64,000 nucleotides of DNA from NCBI GenBank assembly GCA_949287905.1, contig CASEHX010000016.1, positions 62,001-126,000 on the forward strand, written 5' to 3'. Below, in pieces: positions 8,059 through 17,236 of the stretch (its first letter is position 1; each line of letters starts with the position of its first letter). Origin of the DNA: an uncultured Olsenella sp. (GTDB lineage Bacteria; Actinomycetota; Coriobacteriia; Coriobacteriales; Atopobiaceae). The notes beneath the pieces were generated by a model. The model was not told where the DNA came from, ran no database searches, and saw nothing but the letters and a program-made list of their open reading frames with translations. The position numbers and the translations under genes are program-made.

Positions 8059-9204
8059 CTACCACCGAAGCGCGTAGCGAATCCCCGGCTTTCTCCACGG
8101 CATGGCCTCGATAACCTTGCGCGCGTGCGATATTCCCGGACGCCAGGGAAGCAGCGACCACAGGAGTTGCTGGCGCGCTTCGGAATACCATTTCGTTTCG
8201 ACAAGGTAGCGAATGTCCGCGGAACTTATGCCGTCAATTTCCTCTCTTGCGAGCGCCGCCTCGAGCATGACGGCGTCAAGGCCTCCCGGGGCAAAGAGGT
8301 CGGCGGACGTTATCGGAAGAATCAGGCGTCCCATGGCCATGAGCTCCCTGTTTCTCAGGATGTCGTCTCGGCTCTTCTCGCGTATTTCTCGGATGATCCT
8401 CTCTGCGTCCTCTCCGGTGCGCGCCGACTCGAGGATTGCCTCAAGATTCAGGTGCAGGTTTCCGTCGTAGTTGAAGCCAACGCGCGACCCCACGATTTCG
8501 ATGTCGGGCACGCGTGACGCACGCGCCCCCAGCGAAACCAGGTCCTCGCTGGCCTCGTGCCTCACGTTGAGAGAGATCTGCCTGAGGCCGTAGCCCTGCT
8601 CGTTCGGGGGCAGCAGAGCGAGAAGCGCAATGATGGCCTCCATGGGCGACCAGGCGTTGTCGCGCGCACTGGCGAGATTGTGCGCACAGAGGACCGACCC
8701 GTTTCTCCTTCCGTAGCGAGCGAGATAGGACCTGATGCGCTCGATGCTCGTGACAGCGGGGACGCCAAAGACGGCCGTTCCGAGGCGAGGGTCCTCTGGG
8801 TCGCGCGCATACGTTCCCGCGAGTTCGTATGCCAAGAGCGTGTGCGCCTCGGGTGAAAGGTGAGAGGCCATGCGCAGAAAGAGGAGTTCCGGGCACGGGA
8901 TGACGAGGCCGTTCTGGAGGTCGACGAACGACCCCTCGGGGAGCGTGCCGAGGACATGCGTCCTGAAAAACGATGCCTGGGGACGTGCGCCGGCGGTGGG
9001 GGACAGAACATGCAGCGGGTGATCCGCCGACGGGGCGCACGACAGGGCGAGAAGGTCGAGCGGTATGAGCCTCTCAGTCCACCTGCGCTGGGGCGAGGGG
9101 TCGGGCTCCGGAAGATCGACTCTCGCTTGAGGGAGGCAATGACCCATACGGCGATATACCCGCAGTGCGCGCAACGCGCTCGGTCCATCAAGGGGGAGCA
9201 GCAT
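8059..9204 (-). CDS. DUF559/AbiEi-like protein with PD-(D/E)XK-type C-terminus
   Basis: Protein of 381 residues related to stand-alone Coriobacteriia proteins that join an AbiEi-like N-terminal region to a DUF559-like nuclease fold. The C-terminal part shows the layout of that fold: PDIEIVGSRVGFNYDGNLH near residues 236-250, and further on D, RNREL and GRLILPITSADLF. The residue before YDG is Asn245, where related proteins usually have Glu, so nuclease activity may be lost. The ATG has a strong site (AAGGAGG). No partner antitoxin or toxin gene is adjacent. The gene stands alone, opposite to its neighbours, between repeats B and C. The function is unknown; family membership is from recognition of motifs only. 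Confidence 0.6.
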   Translation of the reverse strand: MLLPLDGPSALRALRVYRRMGHCLPQARVDLPEPDPSPQRRWTERLIPLDLLALSCAPSADHPLHVLSPTAGARPQASFFRTHVLGTLPEGSFVDLQNGLVIPCPELLFLRMASHLSPEAHTLLAYELAGTYARDPEDPRLGTAVFGVPAVTSIERIRSYLARYGRRNGSVLCAHNLASARDNAWSPMEAIIALLALLPPNEQGYGLRQISLNVRHEASEDLVSLGARASRVPDIEIVGSRVGFNYDGNLHLNLEAILESARTGEDAERIIREIREKSRDDILRNRELMAMGRLILPITSADLFAPGGLDAVMLEAALAREEIDGISSADIRYLVETKWYSEARQQLLWSLLPWRPGISHARKVIEAMPWRKPGIRYALRW

Positions 9205-9520
9205 CGTGCCTCCTTCGCCTGTGTGGGCGCGCTTGCAGGGACGAGGCGCGCTAGCTCGGTTTCTCAGGTGCCGTCGCCTCGCGATAACACGCAGAATTAC
9301 CTTAACTTATCTATAATTCGAGAGAACTCTGTGGGATAAGTCCAACTCTGCGTGTTATTTGTGAGAAGACCGCCTGAGCCCCACGGCAATACTTCGCGTG
9401 AAACCCTCGTGGAACCTATCGGCCGGGTGCCCTTCTCGGGTAGAATCGGAGGGTATGCGAAATGGCACGGCATGAGCCGTCTGACATATGAGTCCGCACC
9501 CCGAAAGGAACCGCCAAGGA
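9205..9520. other. Divergent intergenic region upstream of the DUF559 gene and rnj
   Basis: The region contains the 75-bp element copy C (9284-9358), and both divergent genes must start transcription here. A TAGAAT at 9441-9446 could be a -10 box for rnj, but no good -35 is seen. No other feature was found. Confidence 0.6.
9284..9358 (+). repeat. 75-bp inverted-repeat element, copy C
   Basis: The left arm ATAACACGCAGAAT (9284-9297) and right arm (9345-9358) match except for one base, ACTCTGCG where the other copies have ATTCTGCG. The core is again exactly 47 nt and begins TACCTT as in copy B. It has the same orientation as B, so B and C flank the DUF559 gene as direct copies. This one lies in a divergent promoter region, which argues against a terminator-only role. 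Confidence 0.87.
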
Positions 9521-11188
9521 ATGCCCAAGAAAGACATCGCGCTCAAGATCATCCCGCTGGGAGGCTTGGACGGCATCGGCAAGAACATGACCGCCTTCGA
9601 GTACGGAGACGACATGATTCTCGTCGACGCCGGCCTCATGTTCCCTGACGAGGGCCAGCCCGGCATCGACCTCATCCTTCCCGACTACACCTATGTCCTC
9701 GAGAACGAGCAGAAGCTCCGCGGCATCATCATCACGCACGGCCACGAGGACCACACCGGCGCCCTCCCGTACCTGCTCCAGGACCTCACGCGCAAGGTGC
9801 CGGTCTACTCGAGCAAGCTCACGCTCGGCATCATCCAGGGCAAGTTCGACGAGCACAACATCAAGAACCCCAAGACGCGCGAGGTCAATGACGGCTCCAC
9901 GATCACCCTCGGCGCCTTCACGGTCACCTTCTTCTCGATGACGCACTCCATCCCGGCCGCCTTCGGCGTCTTCATCCAGACGCCCGCGGGCACGGTCATG
10001 CACACCGGCGACTTCAAGTTCGACCAGACCCCGATCGACGGGCGTCGCCCCAACTTCCATGCGATCAACAAGTTCGGCTCCTCCGGGGTCGACCTCCTGC
10101 TCTCCGACTCGACCAACGCCACGCGCCCCGGCTTCACCCCCTCCGAGGCCGCCGTCGGACGCGACCTGCGCCACGTCATCAAGAACGCCAAGGGGCGCGT
10201 CTTTGTGGCGGCGTTCTCGAGCCACATCCACCGCCTGCAGCAGATCTGCGACGCCTCCGTGGCCGTGGGCCGCAAGGTCGTCGTGACCGGCCGCTCCATG
10301 CTCACCAACACGAAGGTCGCTCGCGAGCTCGGTTACCTCAAGATCGACGAGGAGAACATCATCGACGCCTACGACGTCGACCGCATCCCCGACGAGAGGG
10401 TCGTCGTCCTCTGCACCGGCAGCCAGGGCGAGCCACTCTCCGCGCTCGCGCGCATGGCGACCGGAGAGCACAAGTCGCTCTCGATCCATGAGTCGGACAC
10501 CGTGATCATCTCCGCGACGCCCATTCCCGGAAACGAGAAGAGCGTGCAGTCGATCATCAACTCCCTCTCCAAGATCGGCTGCGAGATCTTCGACAAGTCC
10601 AAGGGAACCGTCCACGTCTCGGGACACGCGAGCCAGGAGGAGCTCAAGCTCATGCTCGCCATGGCAAGGCCGCGCGCCTTCATGCCCGTTCACGGCGAGG
10701 CCCAGCACCTGCGCGCCCATGCCGAGCTCGCGGTTCAGATGGGCGTGCCGCGCTCCAACATCTTCGTGCTGGACAACGGCGACTCGCTCGAGATGGTCAA
10801 GCACAAGGTCCGTCGCGGACGCGCCGTGGAGTCGGGCGTCGTCTACGTTGACGGCGGCACCGTGACCGAGGCAAACCCCGTCGTCCTGCGCGACCGCCAG
10901 AAGCTCGGTGCCGACGGCGTCATCACGGCGAGCGTCGTCATCTCCAAGCGCAGTCGCACCGTGAGCGCCGTCGAGGTCTTCGGCCGCGGCCTGTCCTCCT
11001 CCGCGGACCAGCTTCTGCTCGGGGAGGCCCAGGACGCCGTGGGCACGCATGTGAGCAAGCTCCTCGGCTCCGGCGACGGCGTCAACATCGACGCGCTTCG
11101 CCGCGGGGTGAGAAACTCCCTCTCCAACCTGCTATGGAACAGAACCCATACGCGACCGATGGTCATCCCGGTCGTCATGGAGGTCTAA
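9521..11188 (+). CDS. rnj: Ribonuclease J
   Basis: Metallo-beta-lactamase/beta-CASP ribonuclease of 555 residues, with endonuclease and 5'-3' exonuclease activity in mRNA decay and rRNA maturation. The zinc motif HGHEDH is at residues 73-78. HTGDFKFD and SDSTNATRPG are the expected later motifs, and HGEAQHLRAHAELA marks the end of the beta-CASP region. The C-terminal domain is present. The ATG at 9521 is preferred over the in-frame ATG at 9488 because homology starts at MPKKDIALKIIPLGG and AAAGGAA lies upstream. With RNase Y and PNPase also in the window, this organism has a Gram-positive-style decay set. Confidence 0.96.
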   Translation: MPKKDIALKIIPLGGLDGIGKNMTAFEYGDDMILVDAGLMFPDEGQPGIDLILPDYTYVLENEQKLRGIIITHGHEDHTGALPYLLQDLTRKVPVYSSKLTLGIIQGKFDEHNIKNPKTREVNDGSTITLGAFTVTFFSMTHSIPAAFGVFIQTPAGTVMHTGDFKFDQTPIDGRRPNFHAINKFGSSGVDLLLSDSTNATRPGFTPSEAAVGRDLRHVIKNAKGRVFVAAFSSHIHRLQQICDASVAVGRKVVVTGRSMLTNTKVARELGYLKIDEENIIDAYDVDRIPDERVVVLCTGSQGEPLSALARMATGEHKSLSIHESDTVIISATPIPGNEKSVQSIINSLSKIGCEIFDKSKGTVHVSGHASQEELKLMLAMARPRAFMPVHGEAQHLRAHAELAVQMGVPRSNIFVLDNGDSLEMVKHKVRRGRAVESGVVYVDGGTVTEANPVVLRDRQKLGADGVITASVVISKRSRTVSAVEVFGRGLSSSADQLLLGEAQDAVGTHVSKLLGSGDGVNIDALRRGVRNSLSNLLWNRTHTRPMVIPVVMEV

Positions 11189-11191
11189 CAC

Positions 11192-13723
11192 ATGCCCGCA
11201 AAACGCACCTCAAACGCACCCAGAAAGCAGAGCTCAAAGTCAAGGACCTCCCAGCGCCCCGCGCGCTCGGGTTCCGCCGGTGCCGCCGCGGCCCCCATGG
11301 CGGGAACCGTGAGGGGAGACATCGTCGGCGTTCTTCTCGCCGTGTTCTCTCTCGCCCTTCTCGCGGCGATCCTCTTCCCGTCGTCCGCGGTCGTGACGAG
11401 TGCCGTGCACGACTTCCTGGCGCTCTCCTTTGGCGTAGCGGCCCCGCTCGTGCCGTGCGCCATCTTCGTGTGCGCCGTCACCTTCTTCCTTGACGACAAG
11501 CAGGGCGTGTCCAGCAGGATGGCGCTCGGACTTGGTCTTATCGTGCTCGCCGTCCTCGCGATGATCTCGCTCAACCTACCGGCGGCATCCTCCGACCCCG
11601 ACCTCATCCTCGATCCGGGCGTCGCGCGCCAGTGCGGGGGTTTCGTCGGTGGCGCGGTTGCCTATGGCCTTCTCGAGCTCGTCGGCGTCGTCGTCGGCAA
11701 CATCGTCCTCGTCGGCGTTGCCGTCTCGGGCGTCGTGGTCTGCGGGTTCTCCATCTCCGGCGCGGTGACGCGCGTCCGCGAGGGGCTCACGGCCGTCGTC
11801 AGGGAGCGCGGTGAGCGCGTCCGCGACCGTCGCGAGCGCGACATCATCGACGCCGCCGCCGATGCGGACTACGTTGCCGCCGAGGCGGCCCAGGCGCAGC
11901 AGGCGTCACTGTTCGACGAGGTCGGCGACACTGCCGCCACGTCGTTCATCGGCAATCGCAAGACGTCCGTGCTCAAGCGCCCCGCCAAGAGGTCGGAGGA
12001 CCTCGGTGCCGCGTCCCCCGACGCCGCGCCCGCCACGACCGTGCTCTCTCGCGCCACCGGCAAGGGGGACGCACCCAAGGACGAGGCCGGGTCCGAGCGT
12101 GGCTCGGGCCTTCCCGCGTTCCTCGCGTCTCGCGCGGACTCCTCCGACGGGAAGACGAAGAGGAAGCGGAAGGGGAGGGGCGATCGCCAGGGTTCCTCCG
12201 CCGGCGCCTCGACCAAGCCGCCCAAGAAGCTCCAGCGCCCCGGTGACTCCGACGAGAGCTACAAGCTCCCGCCGCTCTCCATCCTGCGCGACAACCCCGA
12301 CGCCGGTGGGGCGTATGCCGGCGAGGCAGAGCTCTCCGCGACGGCAGCCAAGCTCCAGGGGACCCTCGAGGAGTTTGGCCTCACCTCCCGCGTCGAGGGA
12401 TGGATCGCCGGGCCGTCCGTCACCACCTTCAAGATCTCCATGGGCGAGGGCGAGCGCGTCAACAAGATCGTGAACCTCGAGGACGACATCGCGCTCTCGC
12501 TCGCCGCCAAGTCCGTCCGCATCTTCGCCCCGATCCCGGGCACGTCGCTCGTGGGCATCGAGATCCCCAACGAGAAGCCCCAGCCGGTGTTCCTCTCCGA
12601 CGTCCTGCCCTATGCAACGGGCGGTCCGCTCGACTGCGCCTTCGGCCGCGACTCCGAGGGCAAGCCCATCGTGGTCGACCTTGCGGGCCTCCCGCACCTG
12701 CTCGTCGCCGGCACCACGGGCTCGGGCAAGTCGGTCCTGCTCAACGCCATCATCATGTCCATGCTCATGCGCGCCACCCCCGAGCAGGTGCGCCTCATCA
12801 TGGTCGACCCCAAGCGCGTCGAGTTCACGGGCTACGCGGGCCTCCCGCACCTCTACGTCCCGGTCGTCACCGAGCCTCGCCAGGCGGCGAGCGCCCTTCA
12901 GTGGGGCGTCACCGAGATGGAGCGCCGCCTCAAGGTCTTCGAGCACTACAAGGTCCGCGACATCAAGACCTTCAACAAGAACGTGGACGGCGACAAGTAC
13001 GCGGAGATGGAGAATCCGCCCAAGCACATGCCGTACTTCGTCATCGTGATCGACGAGCTCGCCGACCTCATGATGGTCGCCGGCAAGGACGTCGAGTCCT
13101 CCATCGTGCGCATCGCGCAGCTCGGCCGCGCCGCCGGCATCCACCTCATCGTCGCCACCCAGCGACCCTCGGCAGACGTCGTCACCGGCCTCATCCGCGC
13201 CAACATCGACAACCGCGTGGCGCTTTCCGTCGACAACTCGCTCAACTCCCGCATCATCCTCGACCAGAAGGGCGCCGAGCAGCTCCTCGGCAAGGGCGAC
13301 ATGCTCGTCAAGCTCCGCGGCAAGAAGCCGAGGCGCGCCCAGGGATGCTGGGTTTCCGACGAGGAAATTGAGAACACCGTCTCGTTCATCCGTGAGCAGG
13401 TCGTGGCAGACTATCACGAGGACATCCTGACGGCCGTTGTGCCGAGCGCCCCCGGGGCCGGCGAGCCCGGTGCCGCCAAGGATGACGACCCGCTCGTGTG
13501 GGAGGCTGCGAGAATCGTCGTGGAGTCGCAGCTCGGCTCGACGTCGAGTCTCCAGAGGGCCCTCTCTGTGGGCTATGCCCGCGCGGGTAGAATCATGGAC
13601 ATGCTCGAGGCCAAGGGGGTCGTCGGGCCCGCCAACGGTTCCAAGCCCAGGGAGGTTCTCCTCGACAAGGAGGCTCTGGAGGAGCTGAGGGTCCAGGAAG
13701 AGGCCTATAGGGAGGTGGAGTAG
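11192..13723 (+). CDS. ftsK: FtsK/SpoIIIE DNA translocase
   Basis: Septum-located DNA pump of 843 residues. Hydrophobic helices lie between about residues 45 and 195. A charged, low-complexity linker of roughly 150 residues follows. The motor domain carries Walker A GTTGSGKS near residue 507 and Walker B VIVIDELADLMM. The last 65 residues form the winged-helix gamma domain (SLQRALSVGYARAGRIMDMLE) that reads the chromosome-orienting sequences. The gene starts three bases after rnj, with GGAGG inside the rnj end, and ends one base before the next gene. Confidence 0.96.
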   Translation: MPAKRTSNAPRKQSSKSRTSQRPARSGSAGAAAAPMAGTVRGDIVGVLLAVFSLALLAAILFPSSAVVTSAVHDFLALSFGVAAPLVPCAIFVCAVTFFLDDKQGVSSRMALGLGLIVLAVLAMISLNLPAASSDPDLILDPGVARQCGGFVGGAVAYGLLELVGVVVGNIVLVGVAVSGVVVCGFSISGAVTRVREGLTAVVRERGERVRDRRERDIIDAAADADYVAAEAAQAQQASLFDEVGDTAATSFIGNRKTSVLKRPAKRSEDLGAASPDAAPATTVLSRATGKGDAPKDEAGSERGSGLPAFLASRADSSDGKTKRKRKGRGDRQGSSAGASTKPPKKLQRPGDSDESYKLPPLSILRDNPDAGGAYAGEAELSATAAKLQGTLEEFGLTSRVEGWIAGPSVTTFKISMGEGERVNKIVNLEDDIALSLAAKSVRIFAPIPGTSLVGIEIPNEKPQPVFLSDVLPYATGGPLDCAFGRDSEGKPIVVDLAGLPHLLVAGTTGSGKSVLLNAIIMSMLMRATPEQVRLIMVDPKRVEFTGYAGLPHLYVPVVTEPRQAASALQWGVTEMERRLKVFEHYKVRDIKTFNKNVDGDKYAEMENPPKHMPYFVIVIDELADLMMVAGKDVESSIVRIAQLGRAAGIHLIVATQRPSADVVTGLIRANIDNRVALSVDNSLNSRIILDQKGAEQLLGKGDMLVKLRGKKPRRAQGCWVSDEEIENTVSFIREQVVADYHEDILTAVVPSAPGAGEPGAAKDDDPLVWEAARIVVESQLGSTSSLQRALSVGYARAGRIMDMLEAKGVVGPANGSKPREVLLDKEALEELRVQEEAYREVE

Positions 13724-13724
13724 T

Positions 13725-15368
13725 ATGCCGCTGCCGCGTTTCAGCGAGGCGCTCGTGGAGCGTCGCCGCGAGCTCGGGCTTAGCATCGCGCAGGCTTCGC
13801 GCACGCTCAAACTCCGCGAGGACGTGCTCGTCGCCTTTGAGGAGGGCGACTACGACCACATGCCCCAGAGCGGCTACGCCCAGGGCATGCTCTCAAGCTA
13901 CGCGCGCTATCTCGGGCTCAACGCCCGCGAGATCGTCGACCTGTTCCAGGAGGAGGTCTACGAGCACCGTCACGGGACCTCCTCGCACGAGCTGCGGAGG
14001 AGGACTCGCCAGACGCAGTCCGGAAGGGGCATCTCCGGCTACGACATGCCAAACGAGGCGGGGTCCCGTCCCAAGGCCTACGTCGAGTACCGCCCGCTCC
14101 TTCCTTCCGGCGGCGGGCCGGCGGGCGACATGGGCGACTTTGCCACCACCGCGATGGCTCGTCCCCGCGCCTCCGTCCCCCTGGCAGGCTCGTCTCTGTC
14201 CTCGACGGCGTATGGCTACGCGCGTGACGCCGGCGCTCCCTCTGGCGCCCCGTCGCCCGCCGGCGGCGGGTATGCCGCCGGCAGGGGGCCTTCGCGTCCC
14301 ACGGCCGAAGGAAGGGGCTCCAGCCATCCGTACAACACGCCCTCCACGCGCGAGCGCTCCTCGGCGAGCACGGCTCGTCACAGGCCGCCGTCCTCCCGCC
14401 GCCGCGGGGACGACAAGGCAGGCAGACTCATAAACGAGCGGCAGTACCGTCCCGGCGCTCACGACGGCAGAGGGGGATACCTTCGCGACGACGTGAGCAC
14501 CCGCAGGGTTCGCAGGGGGGAGTACACGGACGACCTGAGGCTCGACGACAGGCCCCGGCCCTCCGTCCCCGCGTCAACGGTATCCGGGCGACGCTCCTCC
14601 CGCAACATAGCGAGCGTGGAGAGGCCCAACGTGCGTCGGCGCTCGTCGCGCGCCGGATCCGTCCCGCCCTCGCGCAAGCCCCCGCGCCGTGGCATCGTCG
14701 GGTGGTTCTCGTCGGACCCCCGTCGCACGCTCTTCCTCATCATCGTGCTTCTCGCCATCGTTCTCACGACCATCCTCACGTTCTCCGTGAGCTCCTGCGT
14801 CAGCGGGAGGAGCCAGCCCTCCGAGCCCTCTCAGGTGGTCCCCGTGGAGGACGTCAACAAGGATGACGAGGCCAACGGTGGCGGAGATGACGATGCCGAT
14901 GCCGCCGACGATCAGCCTGGGGACGGGGACCCCGAGAGCGACCCCCAGGAGGGGGACGACGTGCCAGGCGAACAGGGTGACTCGGAGGACGAGACCCCTG
15001 CAGAGGGCGAGAAGGACCCCGAATCAGAGGGTTCAGACGAGCCCGAGGAGCCTAAGGAGCCCGAGGAGACCGTCGTCGACGTGAGCGTGGCGAGCGGCTC
15101 GGTCTCCTGGATCGAGATCACCTGCGACGGCGTGAGCGAGGTTGCGGACAGCGTCACGGGACCATGGCGACAGAGCTACACCGTGTACGACTCGATCACG
15201 GTTCAGGTTGCCAGCCCCGACGTGGTCACCGTCACCGAGAACGGCAAGGTGGTCGACTTCTCCCGGAGGGCGGGCGGCCTTGGCTCCGTGACGATCGAAG
15301 GGACGCCGGCGCCCGAGCCGCAGAAGTCGGACGAGCAGCCTGCTGACGCAGAGACTGCCGAACAGTAG
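13725..15368 (+). CDS. RodZ-like membrane protein with N-terminal HTH
   Basis: Protein of 547 residues with a Cro/C1-type HTH (about residues 8-75) containing SGYAQGMLSSYARYLGL, as in RodZ/YmfM proteins. A long basic Ser/Arg/Pro linker precedes one transmembrane helix at about 336-360. An acidic Asp/Glu-rich stretch follows at about 365-450. The C-terminal domain of about 70 residues resembles DUF4115 (SVSWIEITCDG, VTENGKVV). RodZ links MreB to the wall machinery in rods; whether this organism has MreB cannot be seen here. The linkers are much longer than in typical RodZ. Translation is probably coupled to ftsK. Confidence 0.8.
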   Translation: MPLPRFSEALVERRRELGLSIAQASRTLKLREDVLVAFEEGDYDHMPQSGYAQGMLSSYARYLGLNAREIVDLFQEEVYEHRHGTSSHELRRRTRQTQSGRGISGYDMPNEAGSRPKAYVEYRPLLPSGGGPAGDMGDFATTAMARPRASVPLAGSSLSSTAYGYARDAGAPSGAPSPAGGGYAAGRGPSRPTAEGRGSSHPYNTPSTRERSSASTARHRPPSSRRRGDDKAGRLINERQYRPGAHDGRGGYLRDDVSTRRVRRGEYTDDLRLDDRPRPSVPASTVSGRRSSRNIASVERPNVRRRSSRAGSVPPSRKPPRRGIVGWFSSDPRRTLFLIIVLLAIVLTTILTFSVSSCVSGRSQPSEPSQVVPVEDVNKDDEANGGGDDDADAADDQPGDGDPESDPQEGDDVPGEQGDSEDETPAEGEKDPESEGSDEPEEPKEPEETVVDVSVASGSVSWIEITCDGVSEVADSVTGPWRQSYTVYDSITVQVASPDVVTVTENGKVVDFSRRAGGLGSVTIEGTPAPEPQKSDEQPADAETAEQ

Positions 15369-15402
15369 CAATTGTTTGCTGGGAGACCCGAAAGGAGCAC
15401 CC

Positions 15403-15900
15403 ATGGCTAAGGAATCGAGCTTTGACGTCGTGTCCGTCGTGGACATGCAGGAGGTTGACAACGCGTGCCAGCAGGCCGCGCGCGAGCTCACGCAGCGCTA
15501 CGACCTGAAGGGGACGGGCTCGACCCTCGAGCTCTCGAAGAAGGACGGGGTGTTCAAGATCTCCGCACCCTCCGAGTTCGTCGCGTCCCAGGTTCGTGAC
15601 ATCCTCGGCACCAAGCTCGTCAAGCGCGGCGTCGACCTCACCGCGGTGCGCTGGGCGGACCCCGTGGCCGCCTCGGGCATGAGCGTCCGTCAGACCGGCA
15701 CCGTGATCCAGGGAATCGATCAGGACACGGCAAAGAGGATCGCCAAGGACATCCGCGACCTCAAGCTCAAGGCCAAGGCCACCGTCGAGGGCGACAAGCT
15801 CCGCGTGAGCTCCGCCTCGAAGGACGTCCTGCAGTCCGTCATCTCCGAGCTCAGGCAGCGCGACTACGGCCAGCCGCTCCAGTTCGTCAACTATCGATAG
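15403..15900 (+). CDS. YajQ family nucleotide-binding protein
   Basis: Protein of 165 residues with the two-domain YajQ (DUF520) fold. It starts MAKESSFDVVSVVDMQEVDNA, the usual opening, after AAAGGAG. Family members bind nucleotides, including cyclic di-GMP in some species; no in vivo role can be inferred here. An upstream in-frame ATG at 15376 lacks a ribosome site and homology. The gene lies between the rodZ-like gene and rimO, on the same strand. Confidence 0.93.
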   Translation: MAKESSFDVVSVVDMQEVDNACQQAARELTQRYDLKGTGSTLELSKKDGVFKISAPSEFVASQVRDILGTKLVKRGVDLTAVRWADPVAASGMSVRQTGTVIQGIDQDTAKRIAKDIRDLKLKAKATVEGDKLRVSSASKDVLQSVISELRQRDYGQPLQFVNYR

Positions 15901-15913
15901 CGAGGGGAGCACC

Positions 15914-17236
15914 GTGCGCTTTCTCATCGTCACGCTTGGCTGTGCCAAGAACGAGGTCGACTCCGACCGCATGCGGGCCCTTCTGCTCGCCGACGGCTTC
16001 GAGGAGACCATCGACACCGCTGACGCAGACGTCGCGATCGTGAACACCTGCTCGTTTCTCGCCTCGGCGACCGAGGAGTCGGTCGAGGCCACGCTCGGGC
16101 TCGCCGAGGAGCGTGCCGCGGGCGTCCGTGACTGCCCGATCGTGATGTGCGGCTGCGTGCCGTCGCGCTACGGTGACGCGCTCGCCGCCGAGCTGCCCGA
16201 GGTGGCCGCCTTCGTGCGCGCCGAGGACGAGGACGGCATCGTGGGCGTAGTCCGCGAGGTGCTCGGGCTGGCCTCCGACGAGGGCGCCGAGCTTCCCAGG
16301 ACCCTGCGCACGGTCGAGGGCACCAGCGCCTTCGTGAAGATCTCCGAGGGCTGCGACCGCTTCTGCACCTTCTGCGCCATCCCCTACATCCGCGGCCGCT
16401 ATCACTCGCGCCCCTCCGAGGAGATCGTCTCTGAGGTGCGTGACCTCATGGAGGGCGGCGTCCGTGAGGTCGTCCTCATCGGGCAGGACACCGGCGTGTG
16501 GGGCTGTGACCTCCCCGAGGGCGAGACGCTTGCCGCGCTGCTCAGGCGCGTCGCCGAGGCCGTCCGTCCCTATGGGGGCTGGGTCCGCGTGCTCTACCTC
16601 CAGCCCGAGGGCATGACCGACGAGCTCATCGCCACCATCCGTGACGTTCCTGAGGTTCTTCCCTACATCGACATCCCCATCCAGCACTGCTCCGCGCGCG
16701 TGCTCAAGGCCATGGGTCGCTCCGGCTCCCCTGAGGAGCTTCACGCGCTCTTCGCCCGCCTTCGCTCCGAGATTCCCGGCATGGTGCTCAGGACCACGGG
16801 CATGGCCGGCTTCCCTGGCGAGACGGACGAGGAGGCCGAGGAGCTCTACGAGTTCATCTCCGAGGAGGCCTTCGACTACTGCTCCGTGTTCGCCTACTCC
16901 CAGGAGGACGGCACCGCGGCCGCCCGCATGGCCGATCAGGTGGACGAGGACGTCAAGCTCGAGCGCACGCAGCGCCTGATCGACCTGACCGAGCAGCTCG
17001 GCTTTGCCGCCACCGCCGCCCATGTCGGCGAGCGCGTCCGCGCCATCGTCGACGGCATCGAGGAGTCCGAGGACGGCCCCGAGCTCATCGGCCACGCCTG
17101 GTTCCAGGCCCCCGACTCCGACGGCGCCGTGCACATCCCCTTTGGCGAGGCTACGGTCGGCGATGTCGTGACCGTCGACCTCGTGGACTCGTTCTGCTAC
17201 GAGCTCATCGGCGAGCTCGTCGAGGATGGTGAGTGA
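15914..17236 (+). CDS. rimO: Ribosomal protein S12 methylthiotransferase RimO
   Basis: Radical-SAM enzyme of 440 residues that methylthiolates Asp of ribosomal protein S12. The N-terminal UPF0004 domain has its Cys ligands (TLGCAKNEVDS, NTCSF, CGC). The radical-SAM motif CDRFCTFC at about residues 147-154 is followed by AIPYIRGRYHSRP, a RimO signature. A TRAM domain ends the protein. The GTG start follows GAGGGGAG. It overlaps pgsA by 11 bp. Confidence 0.96.
   Translation: MRFLIVTLGCAKNEVDSDRMRALLLADGFEETIDTADADVAIVNTCSFLASATEESVEATLGLAEERAAGVRDCPIVMCGCVPSRYGDALAAELPEVAAFVRAEDEDGIVGVVREVLGLASDEGAELPRTLRTVEGTSAFVKISEGCDRFCTFCAIPYIRGRYHSRPSEEIVSEVRDLMEGGVREVVLIGQDTGVWGCDLPEGETLAALLRRVAEAVRPYGGWVRVLYLQPEGMTDELIATIRDVPEVLPYIDIPIQHCSARVLKAMGRSGSPEELHALFARLRSEIPGMVLRTTGMAGFPGETDEEAEELYEFISEEAFDYCSVFAYSQEDGTAAARMADQVDEDVKLERTQRLIDLTEQLGFAATAAHVGERVRAIVDGIEESEDGPELIGHAWFQAPDSDGAVHIPFGEATVGDVVTVDLVDSFCYELIGELVEDGE

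Noticed and set aside
8059..9204. A complete AbiE-type toxin-antitoxin system
   Set aside because: No AbiEii-like nucleotidyltransferase partner is adjacent; only the single DUF559/AbiEi-like gene is present.
959..9358. A CRISPR array made of the ATAACACGCAGAAT repeats
   Set aside because: The copies are kilobases apart, arranged as inverted pairs and not regularly spaced direct repeats, and no cas gene is present.
11906..13810. A 634-codon minus-strand frame over ftsK
   Set aside because: It is antisense to the conserved FtsK motor and has the composition of reverse-frame artefacts.
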